Under the pieces are notes generated by a model. The model worked only from the letters and a program-made list of their open reading frames with translations. It was not told the origin of the DNA and made no database searches. Position numbers and translations under genes: made by a program. Positions 1-7,335 of a stretch of 39,657 nucleotides of DNA are shown here, piece after piece. Position 1 is the first letter of the stretch; the number at the start of each line of letters is the position of its first letter. The DNA is taken from contig CASIAW010000002.1 of NCBI GenBank assembly GCA_949372875.1, positions 1-39,657 of the forward strand. The letters run 5' to 3'. The DNA comes from Candidatus Poseidoniaceae archaeon. GTDB taxonomy: Archaea; Thermoplasmatota; Poseidoniia; Poseidoniales; Poseidoniaceae.

Positions 1-1294
1 AACTGGAGTGTGGGGGAGGGTCGCCTGACCCAGAGGAATAGTTAGCAGTACCACTTTCATGGTCATCATCATCTCCCTTCTTACTGGTTGTATCTCTACC
101 AAGAAGTTCCTTGCGTTGCTGATATTCCTCGTTGATCTTTTCATAGTCATGAGAGACACGGAATAGGGCTGCATTCTGGTCAATCCCAATGGACTCAAGC
201 CAAGACTTGTGTGATTCATCGTATGCCTCAAACTCATCTGCAGTAACACGCTTCTGAATTACATTCAATCTCATCATCTTGGTGAGGGCAGCCATGTCTT
301 GCTCAACTTGAGTAAGGCGGTCGTCTAAGCCCAAGTGGTCGCCTTGATACTCAAGGACAATTTGGTTAGCCTTCTGCTGCTTGCGAGTGAGGTCAATGTA
401 GACATTCTCAGTGACTTCGGTATTCTTGTGATCCAGTGCTGGAGAGAAGTGCTCAACCATCTTGTTGTTGTTGTATGCCCAAGTAACCAATGATCTTCTG
501 AAACGGTGAATTCCGTGTCTGCCGTGATGAGCCTCAACACCCGCCTCAGACATCACAACCTTGACAAATGCAGAGAGCCAAGAAGCATCATTGAACAACT
601 TCTCTGGTCGATGACCGAGAATGGCTAGATATTGCTCGTAGGCATCCCAAGTCATGTTATTCATTGGTCGAGTAACTGGTACACCCTTGTTCTCACCCTT
701 CTGAATACGATAAGTGAGATTCTCATAACTGAAATCACTAGGTCTCAAATCCATGATTGAACCTTGACGAAGCGCATATGGAGCTGCAATCTTGAGATAG
801 AGATTACCCATTGCTACTTTGCGTGGTGTAACATAAGAACCCTTGACCTTGATTGGTCTCCCTGCCATGATTTCATCAAGAATTGCCATCAATCGTTCAA
901 TTTGACCCGCAGTGATTGTTTCTTGAATCGATTTTTCGGTTGAGCCGTTGGACAGAACATTTTGCTTAGCATTGATGTAGACCGCCACCGATGGAGCTTC
1001 AACTCCAATTTCAGATAGAATCGCCTTTCCTGTGTGATAGCGTTGAGAGTTAGTAGAGTACTTTGAACCCCATTGATTATTGGCGATTTGGTCACCAAGT
1101 TCCTTGGTGAAATGTGCCATGTTGAGGATATCGTTGATGTCATCCAGACTGTTGAACCCAAGAGCAGTAAATGCAGCCTTGAAACTGTTGATTACAACTC
1201 TTCTGCCTCTGAAGGTACTAGGGTTGCGAGTGAGTTTGATCACCTCTAGGTTCTCATCAAGAAGTTCATTCAGAGTTTTTGTTGCCAGAGACAT
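1..1294 (-). CDS. Tyrosine recombinase (integrase) of the integrated element, cut by the left window edge
   Basis: The minus-strand frame is open from an ATG at 1294 to base 1, about 431 residues, with its C-terminus outside the window. It should catalyse site-specific integration and excision of the element at tRNA-Tyr. Catalytic residues of the tyrosine recombinase family are visible: Arg176 (ALRQGSIMDLR), His263-x-x-Arg266 (HRFRRS), His289 (ALDHKN) and the nucleophile Tyr299 (ENVYIDL). The N-terminal 150 residues fit a SAM-like core-binding domain. More than 130 residues follow Tyr299, partly charged and coiled-coil-like, which is long for the family. The start overlaps the upstream gene's stop as TAATG. 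It lies at the end of the element farthest from the tRNA, so the second att copy should sit just left of the window. Family assignment is secure; the attachment site is inferred. Confidence 0.88.
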   Translation of the reverse strand, partial: MSLATKTLNELLDENLEVIKLTRNPSTFRGRRVVINSFKAAFTALGFNSLDDINDILNMAHFTKELGDQIANNQWGSKYSTNSQRYHTGKAILSEIGVEAPSVAVYINAKQNVLSNGSTEKSIQETITAGQIERLMAILDEIMAGRPIKVKGSYVTPRKVAMGNLYLKIAAPYALRQGSIMDLRPSDFSYENLTYRIQKGENKGVPVTRPMNNMTWDAYEQYLAILGHRPEKLFNDASWLSAFVKVVMSEAGVEAHHGRHGIHRFRRSLVTWAYNNNKMVEHFSPALDHKNTEVTENVYIDLTRKQQKANQIVLEYQGDHLGLDDRLTQVEQDMAALTKMMRLNVIQKRVTADEFEAYDESHKSWLESIGIDQNAALFRVSHDYEKINEEYQQRKELLGRDTTSKKGDDDDHESGTANYSSGSGDPPPHSS

Positions 1295-1542
1295 TACTCA
1301 TCACCTCGCTTTAACACGCCAACCCACTTTGCTGGTTCTGGCTCCTGATTTGCTTGCATGATTTTCCATGCCTTCTCAAAGGGAGTCTCTTCATCTAATT
1401 CGAGGTGGCGGTGTTCTGGACACATCCAACCTGTCGCTTTCATTGTAGCATTACCTCCGCCAATTGGCTTCACCTTAGCATAAAGGCGAGTCATTGGGCG
1501 GAAACAACACGGACTGATACGTGGCGCTCTTCTGCCTGTCAT
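1294..1542 (-). CDS. Small protein with cysteine/histidine pairs, upstream of integrase
   Basis: An 82-residue protein that I do not recognise. It has a basic N-terminus with a Cys-Cys pair (SPCCFRPMTR), then GWMCPEHRHLE, so CC...CPEHRH could bind zinc, followed by an acidic and helical C-terminal half. The stop overlaps the integrase ATG by one base (TAATG), implying translational coupling. It could be a recombination directionality factor or a DNA-binding regulator of the integrase, but that rests on position only. Confidence 0.7.
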   Translation of the reverse strand: MTGRRAPRISPCCFRPMTRLYAKVKPIGGGNATMKATGWMCPEHRHLELDEETPFEKAWKIMQANQEPEPAKWVGVLKRGDE

Positions 1543-1638
1543 AATTAGCGGATAACGGTACTCCTTATCAAATGTTCGGAGGTGGTTAACGCAGGTAGTT
1601 AACTACCCCCTAGTGGAAAAAGGCTTTACTGAATACAA
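1543..1638. promoter_or_regulatory. Intergenic segment with paired GGTxGTTAAC repeats and a 14-bp palindrome
   Basis: One of the few gene-free spots in the element. It contains two direct repeats, GGTGGTTAAC at 1581-1590 and GGTAGTTAAC at 1594-1603, with a 13-bp period. A perfect palindrome GGTAGTTAACTACC occupies 1594-1607. Next to it, ACTA-CCCCC-TAGT could form a small hairpin. It lies upstream of the small Cys/His gene and integrase, so an operator for that operon is the simplest reading; replication iterons are an alternative. ACTACC/GGTAGT half-sites also occur in the palindrome at 6254-6270. Confidence 0.5.
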
Positions 1639-1773
1639 TCAATCGATATTTTTGGCATTCAACTTAGCTTGTTCCAATACTGTGCGGACCGCCCTTTCAC
1701 ATTCTTCAGGAGGGTAGCCGAACTCCTCCAGCAAATCCCGTAGAGCAATTCTAAACTGTGCGCTATGTAACAT
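1639..1773 (-). CDS. 44-residue helical small protein
   Basis: Starting at ATG 1773 this encodes 44 residues beginning MLHSAQFRIALRDLL and ending in a stop at 1639. The composition is that of a soluble, helical, charged protein. It sits 17 bases after the stop of the 90-residue gene and on the same strand, as the last member of the structural-block operon. No strong ribosome binding site is seen. I do not recognise the family. Confidence 0.45.
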   Translation of the reverse strand: MLHSAQFRIALRDLLEEFGYPPEECERAVRTVLEQAKLNAKNID

Positions 1774-1790
1774 TAGCGTGGGCGGAGTGA

Positions 1791-2063
1791 TTATCCCCAT
1801 ACATTTTTGCTCGCAGTATTGCGTTTTACCGCACTAAATCGGGTGGCTATTGGTTGATGACGAAGCATCTTTTGGTAGCCAAGAGAGTCTACCAATGCAA
1901 GAAGTTCTTGTGCAGCAGGTGAATTGAGATTCACACCTAATCGTTTGAGTTTGAAGCGCAGTGTAATTGACTCAGGTGAAGCAGACAATGCCTCATGCTT
2001 CTCAAGGAACATACGGCTTGCAGCCAAGTTGTCCAACTTCCTCCATTCACGACTTCTACTCAC
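1791..2063 (-). CDS. Small basic helical protein downstream of the ATPase
   Basis: A 90-residue, basic, mostly helical protein with no membrane segment and no motif I recognise. Its start overlaps the end of the ATPase gene by 8 bases (2056-2063), so the two are probably translationally coupled and may act together. A DNA-binding or ATPase-accessory role would fit the position, but nothing in the sequence shows it. Confidence 0.65.
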   Translation of the reverse strand: MSRSREWRKLDNLAASRMFLEKHEALSASPESITLRFKLKRLGVNLNSPAAQELLALVDSLGYQKMLRHQPIATRFSAVKRNTASKNVWG

Positions 2064-2802
2064 CGCTACTCACCTTCTTTCGGGCTTGTTTTGTCTTATT
2101 TTCACCGAACAACTGTGAATCCAATTCTGATTGGCTAAGGTATCGGAATGGTCTGCTGAGTACATCAGAAGCCATCCACTCAGAGAATGGATGCTTGCAC
2201 AATTGTTCATCTGCTACAGACCAATACAGGCTTCGATCATAGTTGAATCTATGAAGTTCATCCTGAGCATCCTTGATTTCCTCAGTCCATTCGCTTCTTT
2301 CAACCCTCAGCGCCATCTTGTCCACTCTCTTGACCAAAGGTGCCATCTCAGTATATCGAAGCAAACTAAGATCAATTCCAGCCATACTCTGAGTGGTGAG
2401 AATCAATGTCAAACCCAGGTGTGAAATCACTCCAGCGATCCTGTTGATCATCCTGCTTTGGGTCGTTGCTGAATCTCTGCTACTCATGCTTACGGCTGTG
2501 TCATCGAGGATGACAATACCGTCTCGGAGAGTTGTCAATTCATTCATAGTAGGGTTACTTGATTTAGAACGAATATGGTCAGGGAGAGCTTCGATGTAAG
2601 CATCTGGCACTCCAACGAAGTAGAATGACCTCTGTGTGTGTTTTACAGCCCATTCTACTAATGCTAACATCAACGTGGATTTACCTGCCCTCGCTGAACC
2701 CGCAATCGGGATTATACCAGTTCCCAGTGCCTTCTGTTCATAGCATTCAACATTGGGTTCCAAGAGGAGCATTTGGGCTTTCTTCGCAGGGTTCCAATTC
2801 AT
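2056..2802 (-). CDS. P-loop ATPase, HerA/FtsK/Zot-like, probable virion assembly or DNA packaging motor
   Basis: A 248-residue P-loop ATPase. Walker A is GSARAGKST at residues 35-43, Walker B is GIVILDD near 95-101, and a Gln-containing sensor strand LILTTQS lies near 134-139, followed by MAGIDLSLLRYTE and VKR. This order and the TTQ sensor fit the HerA-FtsK superfamily, which includes A32-like packaging ATPases, pleolipovirus VP8-type NTPases and inovirus Zot/pI proteins. Unlike pI it has no transmembrane segment of its own; the upstream gene has two and overlaps it by four bases (ATGA), so the pair may form a membrane motor. A role in virion morphogenesis or genome loading is inferred from the neighbouring membrane-protein genes. 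Confidence 0.82.
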   Translation of the reverse strand: MNWNPAKKAQMLLLEPNVECYEQKALGTGIIPIAGSARAGKSTLMLALVEWAVKHTQRSFYFVGVPDAYIEALPDHIRSKSSNPTMNELTTLRDGIVILDDTAVSMSSRDSATTQSRMINRIAGVISHLGLTLILTTQSMAGIDLSLLRYTEMAPLVKRVDKMALRVERSEWTEEIKDAQDELHRFNYDRSLYWSVADEQLCKHPFSEWMASDVLSRPFRYLSQSELDSQLFGENKTKQARKKVSSGE

Positions 2803-3431
2803 TCAACCACCACCTCAAACTCTCCATCTTGATTCAGCATTTCATCGACATTACTCTGAAGGTTCAATGCATCTTCAATCTCTGTCGGTTGTAAGGAGCC
2901 ATACAGAATGTTCAACCATCTCTCGGATAATGAACTAACTTGCTTTTCTACCTCAATTCCAATTGATTCCTTTGTGATTCTTTCAGATCTCAAGTGAGTT
3001 GAGAATTCCTTCGATAGTTTGTCGAAGGTTGTCAAATTGATGGCTTGGTCGAATTGGGTTAGACCTGCTAATTGTGTCCCAACAGCCTTTCCAGTGAAGG
3101 GGTCAAAGTCGGATACAATCAATCGTTGAGTCCCAGATTTGCTGGTGAAGATGAGTGGTTCTCCTTCGATATCCCATCGGTATCGCTTTCCAACTCTGTA
3201 TTCGGTGAGTTTGCCTCCTCCATGAACTGCCACAACCAATCTTGCATCATCCTTGGCTCGATTCCACAAGAATGGAATGAATAGAATCGAGGAGCCAACA
3301 GAGCCTAGAATCCAAACTGGAATTTCAGCGATCCATGTAAATGCATCCATCCAGAGAATTAGGATAACAATTGCAATGAATGCTACTGGATACATAGCGT
3401 TGTGAACTAAGTCTGCCCAAGTCCGACCCAC
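2799..3431 (-). CDS. Two-helix membrane protein with a cytosolic domain, partner candidate of the ATPase
   Basis: About 210 residues when started at GTG 3431, just past the upstream stop and downstream of a GAGGAGGTGG ribosome-binding sequence; the frame is open further upstream to 3518 but would then overlap the previous gene. Two adjacent membrane segments (YPVAFIAIVILILWMDAF and IPVWILGSVGSSILFIPFLW) lie near the N-terminus, followed by a soluble domain of about 140 residues with beta-rich and then helical character. The stop overlaps the ATPase start (ATGA). Position and topology suggest a membrane anchor for the assembly ATPase. No family recognised. Confidence 0.72.
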   Translation of the reverse strand: MGRTWADLVHNAMYPVAFIAIVILILWMDAFTWIAEIPVWILGSVGSSILFIPFLWNRAKDDARLVVAVHGGGKLTEYRVGKRYRWDIEGEPLIFTSKSGTQRLIVSDFDPFTGKAVGTQLAGLTQFDQAINLTTFDKLSKEFSTHLRSERITKESIGIEVEKQVSSLSERWLNILYGSLQPTEIEDALNLQSNVDEMLNQDGEFEVVVE

Positions 3432-3436
3432 CTTGC

Positions 3437-4000
3437 CTATGCTACCACCTCCTCGCAATGGAAACGATCGGCAATGAAATTCAAGACCTTCCAGAACAGA
3501 ACTGTGGTGATGAACCAAAGCAGAATTGAGGAGCGAATCACTAACCAGAAATTCGACTCCTCTAGGTCACTGAGACTCAGAGTTATTGGGTCTGGTATGC
3601 GATATTGTTCAACACCAGCCGTGAAGTCCCCTGCAGGATATATCGTCAAGTTGGAGAACGTTTGATTCCAACCTTCACCATTCAATTCAATGGTGTTTGT
3701 TTCGAGTGGGATTGAGAGTTCAATCCAAACTTCACCTCCAATTCTTGGTCGATTATTGACCACCACCTCAATTACACCACAAGAGGGAGTTGCTCTTACT
3801 ACCAGGTCAGTTCCAACCAAAGTAGAGTTGTGCATCACCAATGAATAGTGAGCGTATCCATCCTCGACATATGCATACACTAGACAATCATCTGGTGTCG
3901 AAGCACTGGCAGCACTTGCTCCGCTTAGGGTGGTGATTGCGGATAATGCCAGAACTACCAGTGCTAAGACTGTGATTTGCTTTCGCTGTTTGAATTCCAT
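3437..4000 (-). CDS. Secreted, C-terminally anchored protein of the structural block
   Basis: A 187-residue protein from ATG 4000, preceded by GGGTGGTT. An N-terminal signal sequence (VLALVVLALSAITTLSG with an Ala-rich end) is followed by about 110 extracellular residues with two cysteines and NxS/T glycosylation sequons. A C-terminal membrane helix (VIRSSILLWFITTVLFWKVL) precedes a short cytosolic tail. The longer frame to 4087 would overlap the previous gene. This topology suits a virion surface or assembly protein. Family unknown. Confidence 0.72.
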   Translation of the reverse strand: MEFKQRKQITVLALVVLALSAITTLSGASAASASTPDDCLVYAYVEDGYAHYSLVMHNSTLVGTDLVVRATPSCGVIEVVVNNRPRIGGEVWIELSIPLETNTIELNGEGWNQTFSNLTIYPAGDFTAGVEQYRIPDPITLSLSDLEESNFWLVIRSSILLWFITTVLFWKVLNFIADRFHCEEVVA

Positions 4001-4019
4001 ATAACCACCCAAGTTCACT

Positions 4020-4298
4020 TCATGATGATGAAAAAATACTGTAGCCGAGGTCCTTACCCCAATTGAATAGTCCAGAAAGGACTCCAATGATGATTCCAGC
4101 TAGCCAATCGCCTAGATCCTCACCATCAACTAACATGTCGGTGAAATTTACAATCGATGTTCCTAGGTTGCCCCAGAAACCTGCTTCATTGAGATAGTAC
4201 ACTGCTCCCCAACAGAGGATGATGACACCTACCGCAATCCCAATTTGAACCCAAAAGAAGAACCCATCTTCATTCTTAGTCATCTCATCGAGCTTCAT
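4020..4298 (-). CDS. Small membrane protein
   Basis: A 92-residue protein with one clear membrane helix (WVQIGIAVGVIILCWGAVYY) and a second hydrophobic segment (WLAGIIIGVLSGLFNWG). It starts one base after the upstream stop, with GGTGGT as a ribosome-binding sequence. It is one of four consecutive small or medium membrane proteins between the coat candidate and the ATPase. A minor virion protein is a reasonable guess. Confidence 0.7.
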   Translation of the reverse strand: MKLDEMTKNEDGFFFWVQIGIAVGVIILCWGAVYYLNEAGFWGNLGTSIVNFTDMLVDGEDLGDWLAGIIIGVLSGLFNWGKDLGYSIFSSS

Positions 4299-4299
4299 T

Positions 4300-4599
4300 T
4301 CAGACCACCAATGTTCTCTTTGTTGTCATCAAGTTCCAAATCCATACACCTGATAGGATGTTGATTGAGAGTAAGAATGCATATCCACCTAACCCAAGTT
4401 CTCCATTAATGCAAGCCTCAAGGTAGGATAGGCTTGGAGTCCAACCTTGGAGATACCAAGAACTGAATCCTCCAAATGTTCCTCCTGAAATGACCCTGAA
4501 CCAGAGGTTGTTTGCCATTTTGAATTGAGATAGTAAGGTCAGTCCGAGTAGGCTTACTGCGCCTGTGAGAAGATAGATGGTGACGTATGTGAGTATCAC
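4300..4599 (-). CDS. Small multi-pass membrane protein, GTG start
   Basis: About 99 residues with three hydrophobic segments: near the N-terminus (YLLTGAVSLLGLTLL), a weaker central one, and YAFLLSINILSGVWIW before a short basic tail. I place the start at GTG 4599, because it overlaps the previous gene's TGA as GTGA and sits 3-4 bases after GAGGTGGTT; an ATG at 4626 is also in frame. Probable membrane component of the virion or assembly apparatus. No family recognised. Confidence 0.65.
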   Translation of the reverse strand: MILTYVTIYLLTGAVSLLGLTLLSQFKMANNLWFRVISGGTFGGFSSWYLQGWTPSLSYLEACINGELGLGGYAFLLSINILSGVWIWNLMTTKRTLVV

Positions 4600-5432
4600 T
4601 CGAACCACCTCTTCAACGGGTCCCAATAGCGAGTTGAACCGAGAGCGATTAGCAGAGAGAGAAATGTCAGCAAATATGGACTGACCGTCATGATCAATCC
4701 TTCAGTTGCAGCATCAGTGGTGAAAGTCTCAATCTTCAGTTTCCCACTGTTGATTGGTTCATTCGCATAATCATAGCCTGGCACTTCACCTTCGGTGATA
4801 TTGAAGAGATTGACTCGGACATCACAGAATGGATCACAGTTACCAACCTCACTTCGTAATCTAAGGTGTTCGATACCATTGAGCCTGTGATTGAATGTAA
4901 TCAACCAGTGGTCATTTCCATTAACGATTTCATACATCCTGTTATTGACTTCTTCACCAGTGAAAATCTCTGTCCCATTGACCGTCAGATTGTATTTGAT
5001 ATTCCAATTCTGGTGACAACTGTTGCAGTAGCCTGTAGAGACTAAGGTGAATTCGAACCGACTTATCGATTCAGATTGATTGACCAATTGATCTGGGATT
5101 CTCAATGTATAAACTGCATCATTTGTTGATGTCCAACAGTTGTGAGTCATCGTTTCTGTCAGTGGCGTTCCAACGGTTGTCCAGTTCTTGGATTGCCATG
5201 TAGAAGGTGTGTTCATCACAGAACCCAATCTGGTACAATCACCAGCCTCCAACCATTGGTATCCGTTATCATCTTCAGGTGATTGCTTACCAGCGACTTC
5301 CTCACCAAATGCGATTGCAAGAGCGACTGATCCACCCATGATGATAGGCATGAGAGTGGTTACCAGAACAATGGCTGCTACACTCAACCCAATTGAACCA
5401 TATGCAGCCCCATCAGGCTTGTTGTTTGACAC
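4596..5432 (-). CDS. Large ectodomain membrane protein, spike or adsorption protein candidate
   Basis: About 278 residues from GTG 5432, which follows GGGGTGGTGG; a TTG at 5450 is also possible. An N-terminal membrane segment (SIGLSVAAIVLVTTLMPIIM) leads to an ectodomain of roughly 190 residues. The ectodomain has about seven cysteines, including CNSCHQNW and NCDPFCD, and many NxS/T sequons. A second helix lies at the end (SPYLLTFLSLLIALGS) with a short WDPLKRWFE tail. This is the largest ectodomain of the structural block and is C-terminally anchored, as expected of a receptor-binding spike (pleolipovirus VP4-type) or a pIII-like adsorption protein. Assignment by topology and position only. 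Confidence 0.68.
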   Translation of the reverse strand: MSNNKPDGAAYGSIGLSVAAIVLVTTLMPIIMGGSVALAIAFGEEVAGKQSPEDDNGYQWLEAGDCTRLGSVMNTPSTWQSKNWTTVGTPLTETMTHNCWTSTNDAVYTLRIPDQLVNQSESISRFEFTLVSTGYCNSCHQNWNIKYNLTVNGTEIFTGEEVNNRMYEIVNGNDHWLITFNHRLNGIEHLRLRSEVGNCDPFCDVRVNLFNITEGEVPGYDYANEPINSGKLKIETFTTDAATEGLIMTVSPYLLTFLSLLIALGSTRYWDPLKRWFE

Positions 5433-5446
5433 AAAACCACCACCCC

Positions 5447-5707
5447 TCAACCTACGTTTCCATTCTCATTTTCGTCAAATTCAGGACTCATTGGATCACA
5501 CTCTGGGTCTTGTGAATCGGTCAATCCATCGTTGTCATTGTCGATTCCATCATTGCAGGTTGTGACCTGCGGCATATCCCCGCCATCTGAATCACCAGAG
5601 GACTGGTCGGAGAGAGTTGCCCCTGCTCCGAATCCAGCCATCAGGAGGAAAGCAATGAGTAGTCCAATTGCGAAACCATCGTCACGATTCTTCTTCTTTT
5701 GAGCCAA
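5447..5707 (-). CDS. Small membrane-anchored protein with a calcium-binding DxDxDG motif, TTG start
   Basis: An 86-residue protein started at TTG 5707, placed by GAGGTGATT just upstream. A hydrophobic N-terminal helix (FAIGLLIAFLLMAGFGAG) is followed by an acidic exposed part with CNDGIDNDNDGLTDSQDPEC. That is a DxDxDG calcium loop of the thrombospondin type 3 style, flanked by two cysteines. The same kind of motif occurs in the cellular M14 carboxypeptidase of this window, so it may have been taken from host surface proteins. It lies between the coat candidate and the spike candidate. Confidence 0.68.
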   Translation of the reverse strand: MAQKKKNRDDGFAIGLLIAFLLMAGFGAGATLSDQSSGDSDGGDMPQVTTCNDGIDNDNDGLTDSQDPECDPMSPEFDENENGNVG

Positions 5708-5720
5708 GAAATCACCTCAA

Positions 5721-6212
5721 TCAGAGGCTCTTCTTGACACCAGCAAGGGAAGCTCCTGCTGCAACTGCGGAGGATGTGACGAAGAGTGCTTCAGCATTAT
5801 TGAAATCGCTGTTAGCGTTCCAATCCCAAGTACCGTCAAAGACTGAAGTGATTGTATCACCAGCAGCCATGATTGCGATACCAGCAACAAGCATTGGATA
5901 CCACTTGACGAATTCTCTGGCAATCTTTGGGTCCTTGCTGGAGACAGTGACTACACCCAAACCAACAAGGATGTTCATGATGGCACCTGCCATCACAACT
6001 CTATCCGTGATATTGATCTTCACCTCCTTAGTGGTGGATGTCGCAGGAGTGACTCCATAGGTTGCGTTCGTTTCTGAGTTCACATCTTCCGGACTGAAGA
6101 TAACTGTGAATGATTCTCTGGCACCAACTGAACCGATCATCGCTGCTGAGGCGATGAATAATCCAATCAATGCGATGCTGGCGATTTGATGCTTGATAGT
6201 GCTGTTAGACAT
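5721..6212 (-). CDS. Major coat/membrane protein candidate with four hydrophobic segments
   Basis: A 163-residue protein from ATG 6212; a TTG at 6221 is also in frame. Hydrophobic stretches lie at the N-terminus (IASIALIGLFIASAAMIG), at VVMAGAIMNILVGLGVVTV, at YPMLVAGIAIMAAG and near the C-terminus (ALFVTSSAVAAGASLAG), ending in a basic KKSL tail. The first may be a signal sequence. A small Ala/Gly-rich protein with several membrane helices at the head of a structural operon fits an envelope matrix protein (pleolipovirus VP3 has four helices) or a filamentous-phage-type coat. It is the first gene after the palindrome-rich gap at 6222-6339, hence probably strongly expressed. No sequence homology was established. 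Confidence 0.65.
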   Translation of the reverse strand: MSNSTIKHQIASIALIGLFIASAAMIGSVGARESFTVIFSPEDVNSETNATYGVTPATSTTKEVKINITDRVVMAGAIMNILVGLGVVTVSSKDPKIAREFVKWYPMLVAGIAIMAAGDTITSVFDGTWDWNANSDFNNAEALFVTSSAVAAGASLAGVKKSL

Positions 6213-6253
6213 ATCGTTCAAGTTATCTGCATTGGCGCTTGGGTTATCAAGAA

Positions 6254-6270
6254 ACTACCTATGAGGTAGT
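6254..6270. repeat. Inverted repeat ACTACCT-ATG-AGGTAGT upstream of the coat operon
   Basis: A perfect 7-bp inverted repeat with a 3-base centre, about 42-58 bases upstream of the coat gene start at 6212. It shares ACTACC/GGTAGT half-sites with the palindrome at 1594-1607, so both could bind one element-encoded regulator. The 71-residue winged-helix protein is the obvious candidate, but that link is inference. Confidence 0.55.
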
Positions 6271-6284
6271 CATCAACACAGATG

Positions 6285-6306
6285 GTTATTCCCTTAAGGG
6301 AATAAC
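6285..6306. repeat. 22-bp perfect palindrome between cargo and structural operon
   Basis: Eleven bases (GTTATTCCCTT) are followed immediately by their exact reverse complement (AAGGGAATAAC). It lies 33 bases after the stop of the 6340-7281 gene and about 73 bases before the coat start. It may be a terminator of the cargo genes, an operator, or a cruciform at a replication origin. A loop-less perfect palindrome favours protein binding or cruciform extrusion over a simple terminator. Confidence 0.6.
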
Positions 6307-6339
6307 ATCTACGATTCTTCATTAACAGGACCAACTGGA

Positions 6340-7281
6340 TCAAAGCAGCCAATTATAGGTGGCGTAAGGAGTAACTTCCACCTGGGTTTCACATGAATCT
6401 GGGTAATCGCAATCATTTCCATCATAGTCAAATTGATACCAAGTAATATGTTCAATGTATCCATCCTGTTCAGCTCCGAAGACTGTAATGATCCAGGTCC
6501 CTTCAGCGACATCCCCTATGTAATCGGAGTTTGAAACAAGATCATCCCCTTCCTGATTTGTATCTACAATAACTTCTGATGTGGAGTAATCATACCCATT
6601 TAGAAAAATCATTGATGTGGAGTACCAACTCGTTGTCGTAGGTCTTTCAAAATGTAATGTCAATCCATCCCAATCTTTTGTCATTGATACGTTAACTATT
6701 TGTTGGTGATTACCAGAAACTAATGGGATTTGGAGGACAACCTCCTGAACATATGGATTATCCTCTCCTTGATCGTACAACGAGCATCTAATAGATGAAT
6801 TATGTAAAACCTTGCTGAATTGGAAATAGACAGGATCTCTTCCTGTAATAATTGTAGATCCGTAAGCATTGTGTGGCAAATTATCCTCATCATAATTTTC
6901 GGGGTCAAAGGTATCTAGATCAATCTCGCCTGGAAACGGCTTGTACAGTGATTCTACCAGAGGTTTGTAACTCGGATTCAAACGATTTCCATATTCAGCT
7001 CCAGATGGAGAGCAGGATAGAATTGTCTTTCCTAGCGGTGTATCATGAACAGTGATGTTGAAGTGATTCATGGAGGTCTCTTTCACAGTAAACCATTCAC
7101 CTTCGCTGGGATCATCATTCTCATTAGAATCAGGTTCATCGTTGTCAAAGAAGGTCAAGGATAAACTTCCAACCCAAGCAATTGACGACAAAAAAATGCA
7201 TAAAATGATAATTGAGCCTGCTTTTCGAAGTGATACTTGGAATAGTCCCATCTCGTTCATGTAGAATCCTAACTCCATCAT
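6340..7281 (-). CDS. Secreted or membrane-anchored protein, cargo region
   Basis: A 313-residue protein from ATG 7281; an in-frame ATG ten codons later, just before the basic residues and hydrophobic helix, is an equally good start. The helix (IIILCIFLSSIAWVGSLSLTFF) is an uncleaved anchor or signal sequence. An acidic linker (DNDEPDSNENDDPSEGEW) and an extracellular domain follow, with cysteines and NxS/T sequons. Near the C-terminus GTWIITVFGAEQDGYIEHITW resembles the end of P/Homo-B or PPC-type beta domains of secreted proteases; this is only a pattern match. Base composition is AT-richer than the structural genes, as in its two neighbours. Function unknown. Confidence 0.68.
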   Translation of the reverse strand: MMELGFYMNEMGLFQVSLRKAGSIIILCIFLSSIAWVGSLSLTFFDNDEPDSNENDDPSEGEWFTVKETSMNHFNITVHDTPLGKTILSCSPSGAEYGNRLNPSYKPLVESLYKPFPGEIDLDTFDPENYDEDNLPHNAYGSTIITGRDPVYFQFSKVLHNSSIRCSLYDQGEDNPYVQEVVLQIPLVSGNHQQIVNVSMTKDWDGLTLHFERPTTTSWYSTSMIFLNGYDYSTSEVIVDTNQEGDDLVSNSDYIGDVAEGTWIITVFGAEQDGYIEHITWYQFDYDGNDCDYPDSCETQVEVTPYATYNWLL

Positions 7282-7291
7282 GTTGAAATGT

Positions 7292-7322
7292 ATTCCTGTT
7301 TCCTGAGCACTTGCACAGGAAT
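7292..7322 (-). terminator. Hairpin between protease and downstream gene
   Basis: An 8-bp inverted repeat, ATTCCTGT at 7292-7299 and ACAGGAAT at 7315-7322, encloses a second, imperfect inner stem (TCCTGAGC...GCACAGGA). It lies 13 bases after the protease stop and 10 bases before the next start on the same strand, so it could attenuate or terminate transcription, or act as an RNA-processing site. No T-run follows. Confidence 0.35.
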
Positions 7323-7335
7323 CACAAACAGGAAC

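Noticed and set aside
1-20. AACTGG at the left edge as the second attachment site (the tRNA 3' part also contains AACTGG)
   Set aside because: Only six bases match, and the integrase frame is still open there. The duplicate should lie farther left, outside the window.
5668-6060. Plus-strand open frame opposite the coat candidate
   Set aside because: It is the antisense shadow of the coat and calcium-loop genes; no ribosome-binding site and no protein-like pattern.
6285-6306. Insertion-sequence terminal repeat
   Set aside because: No transposase gene and no matching distant copy of the palindrome were seen.
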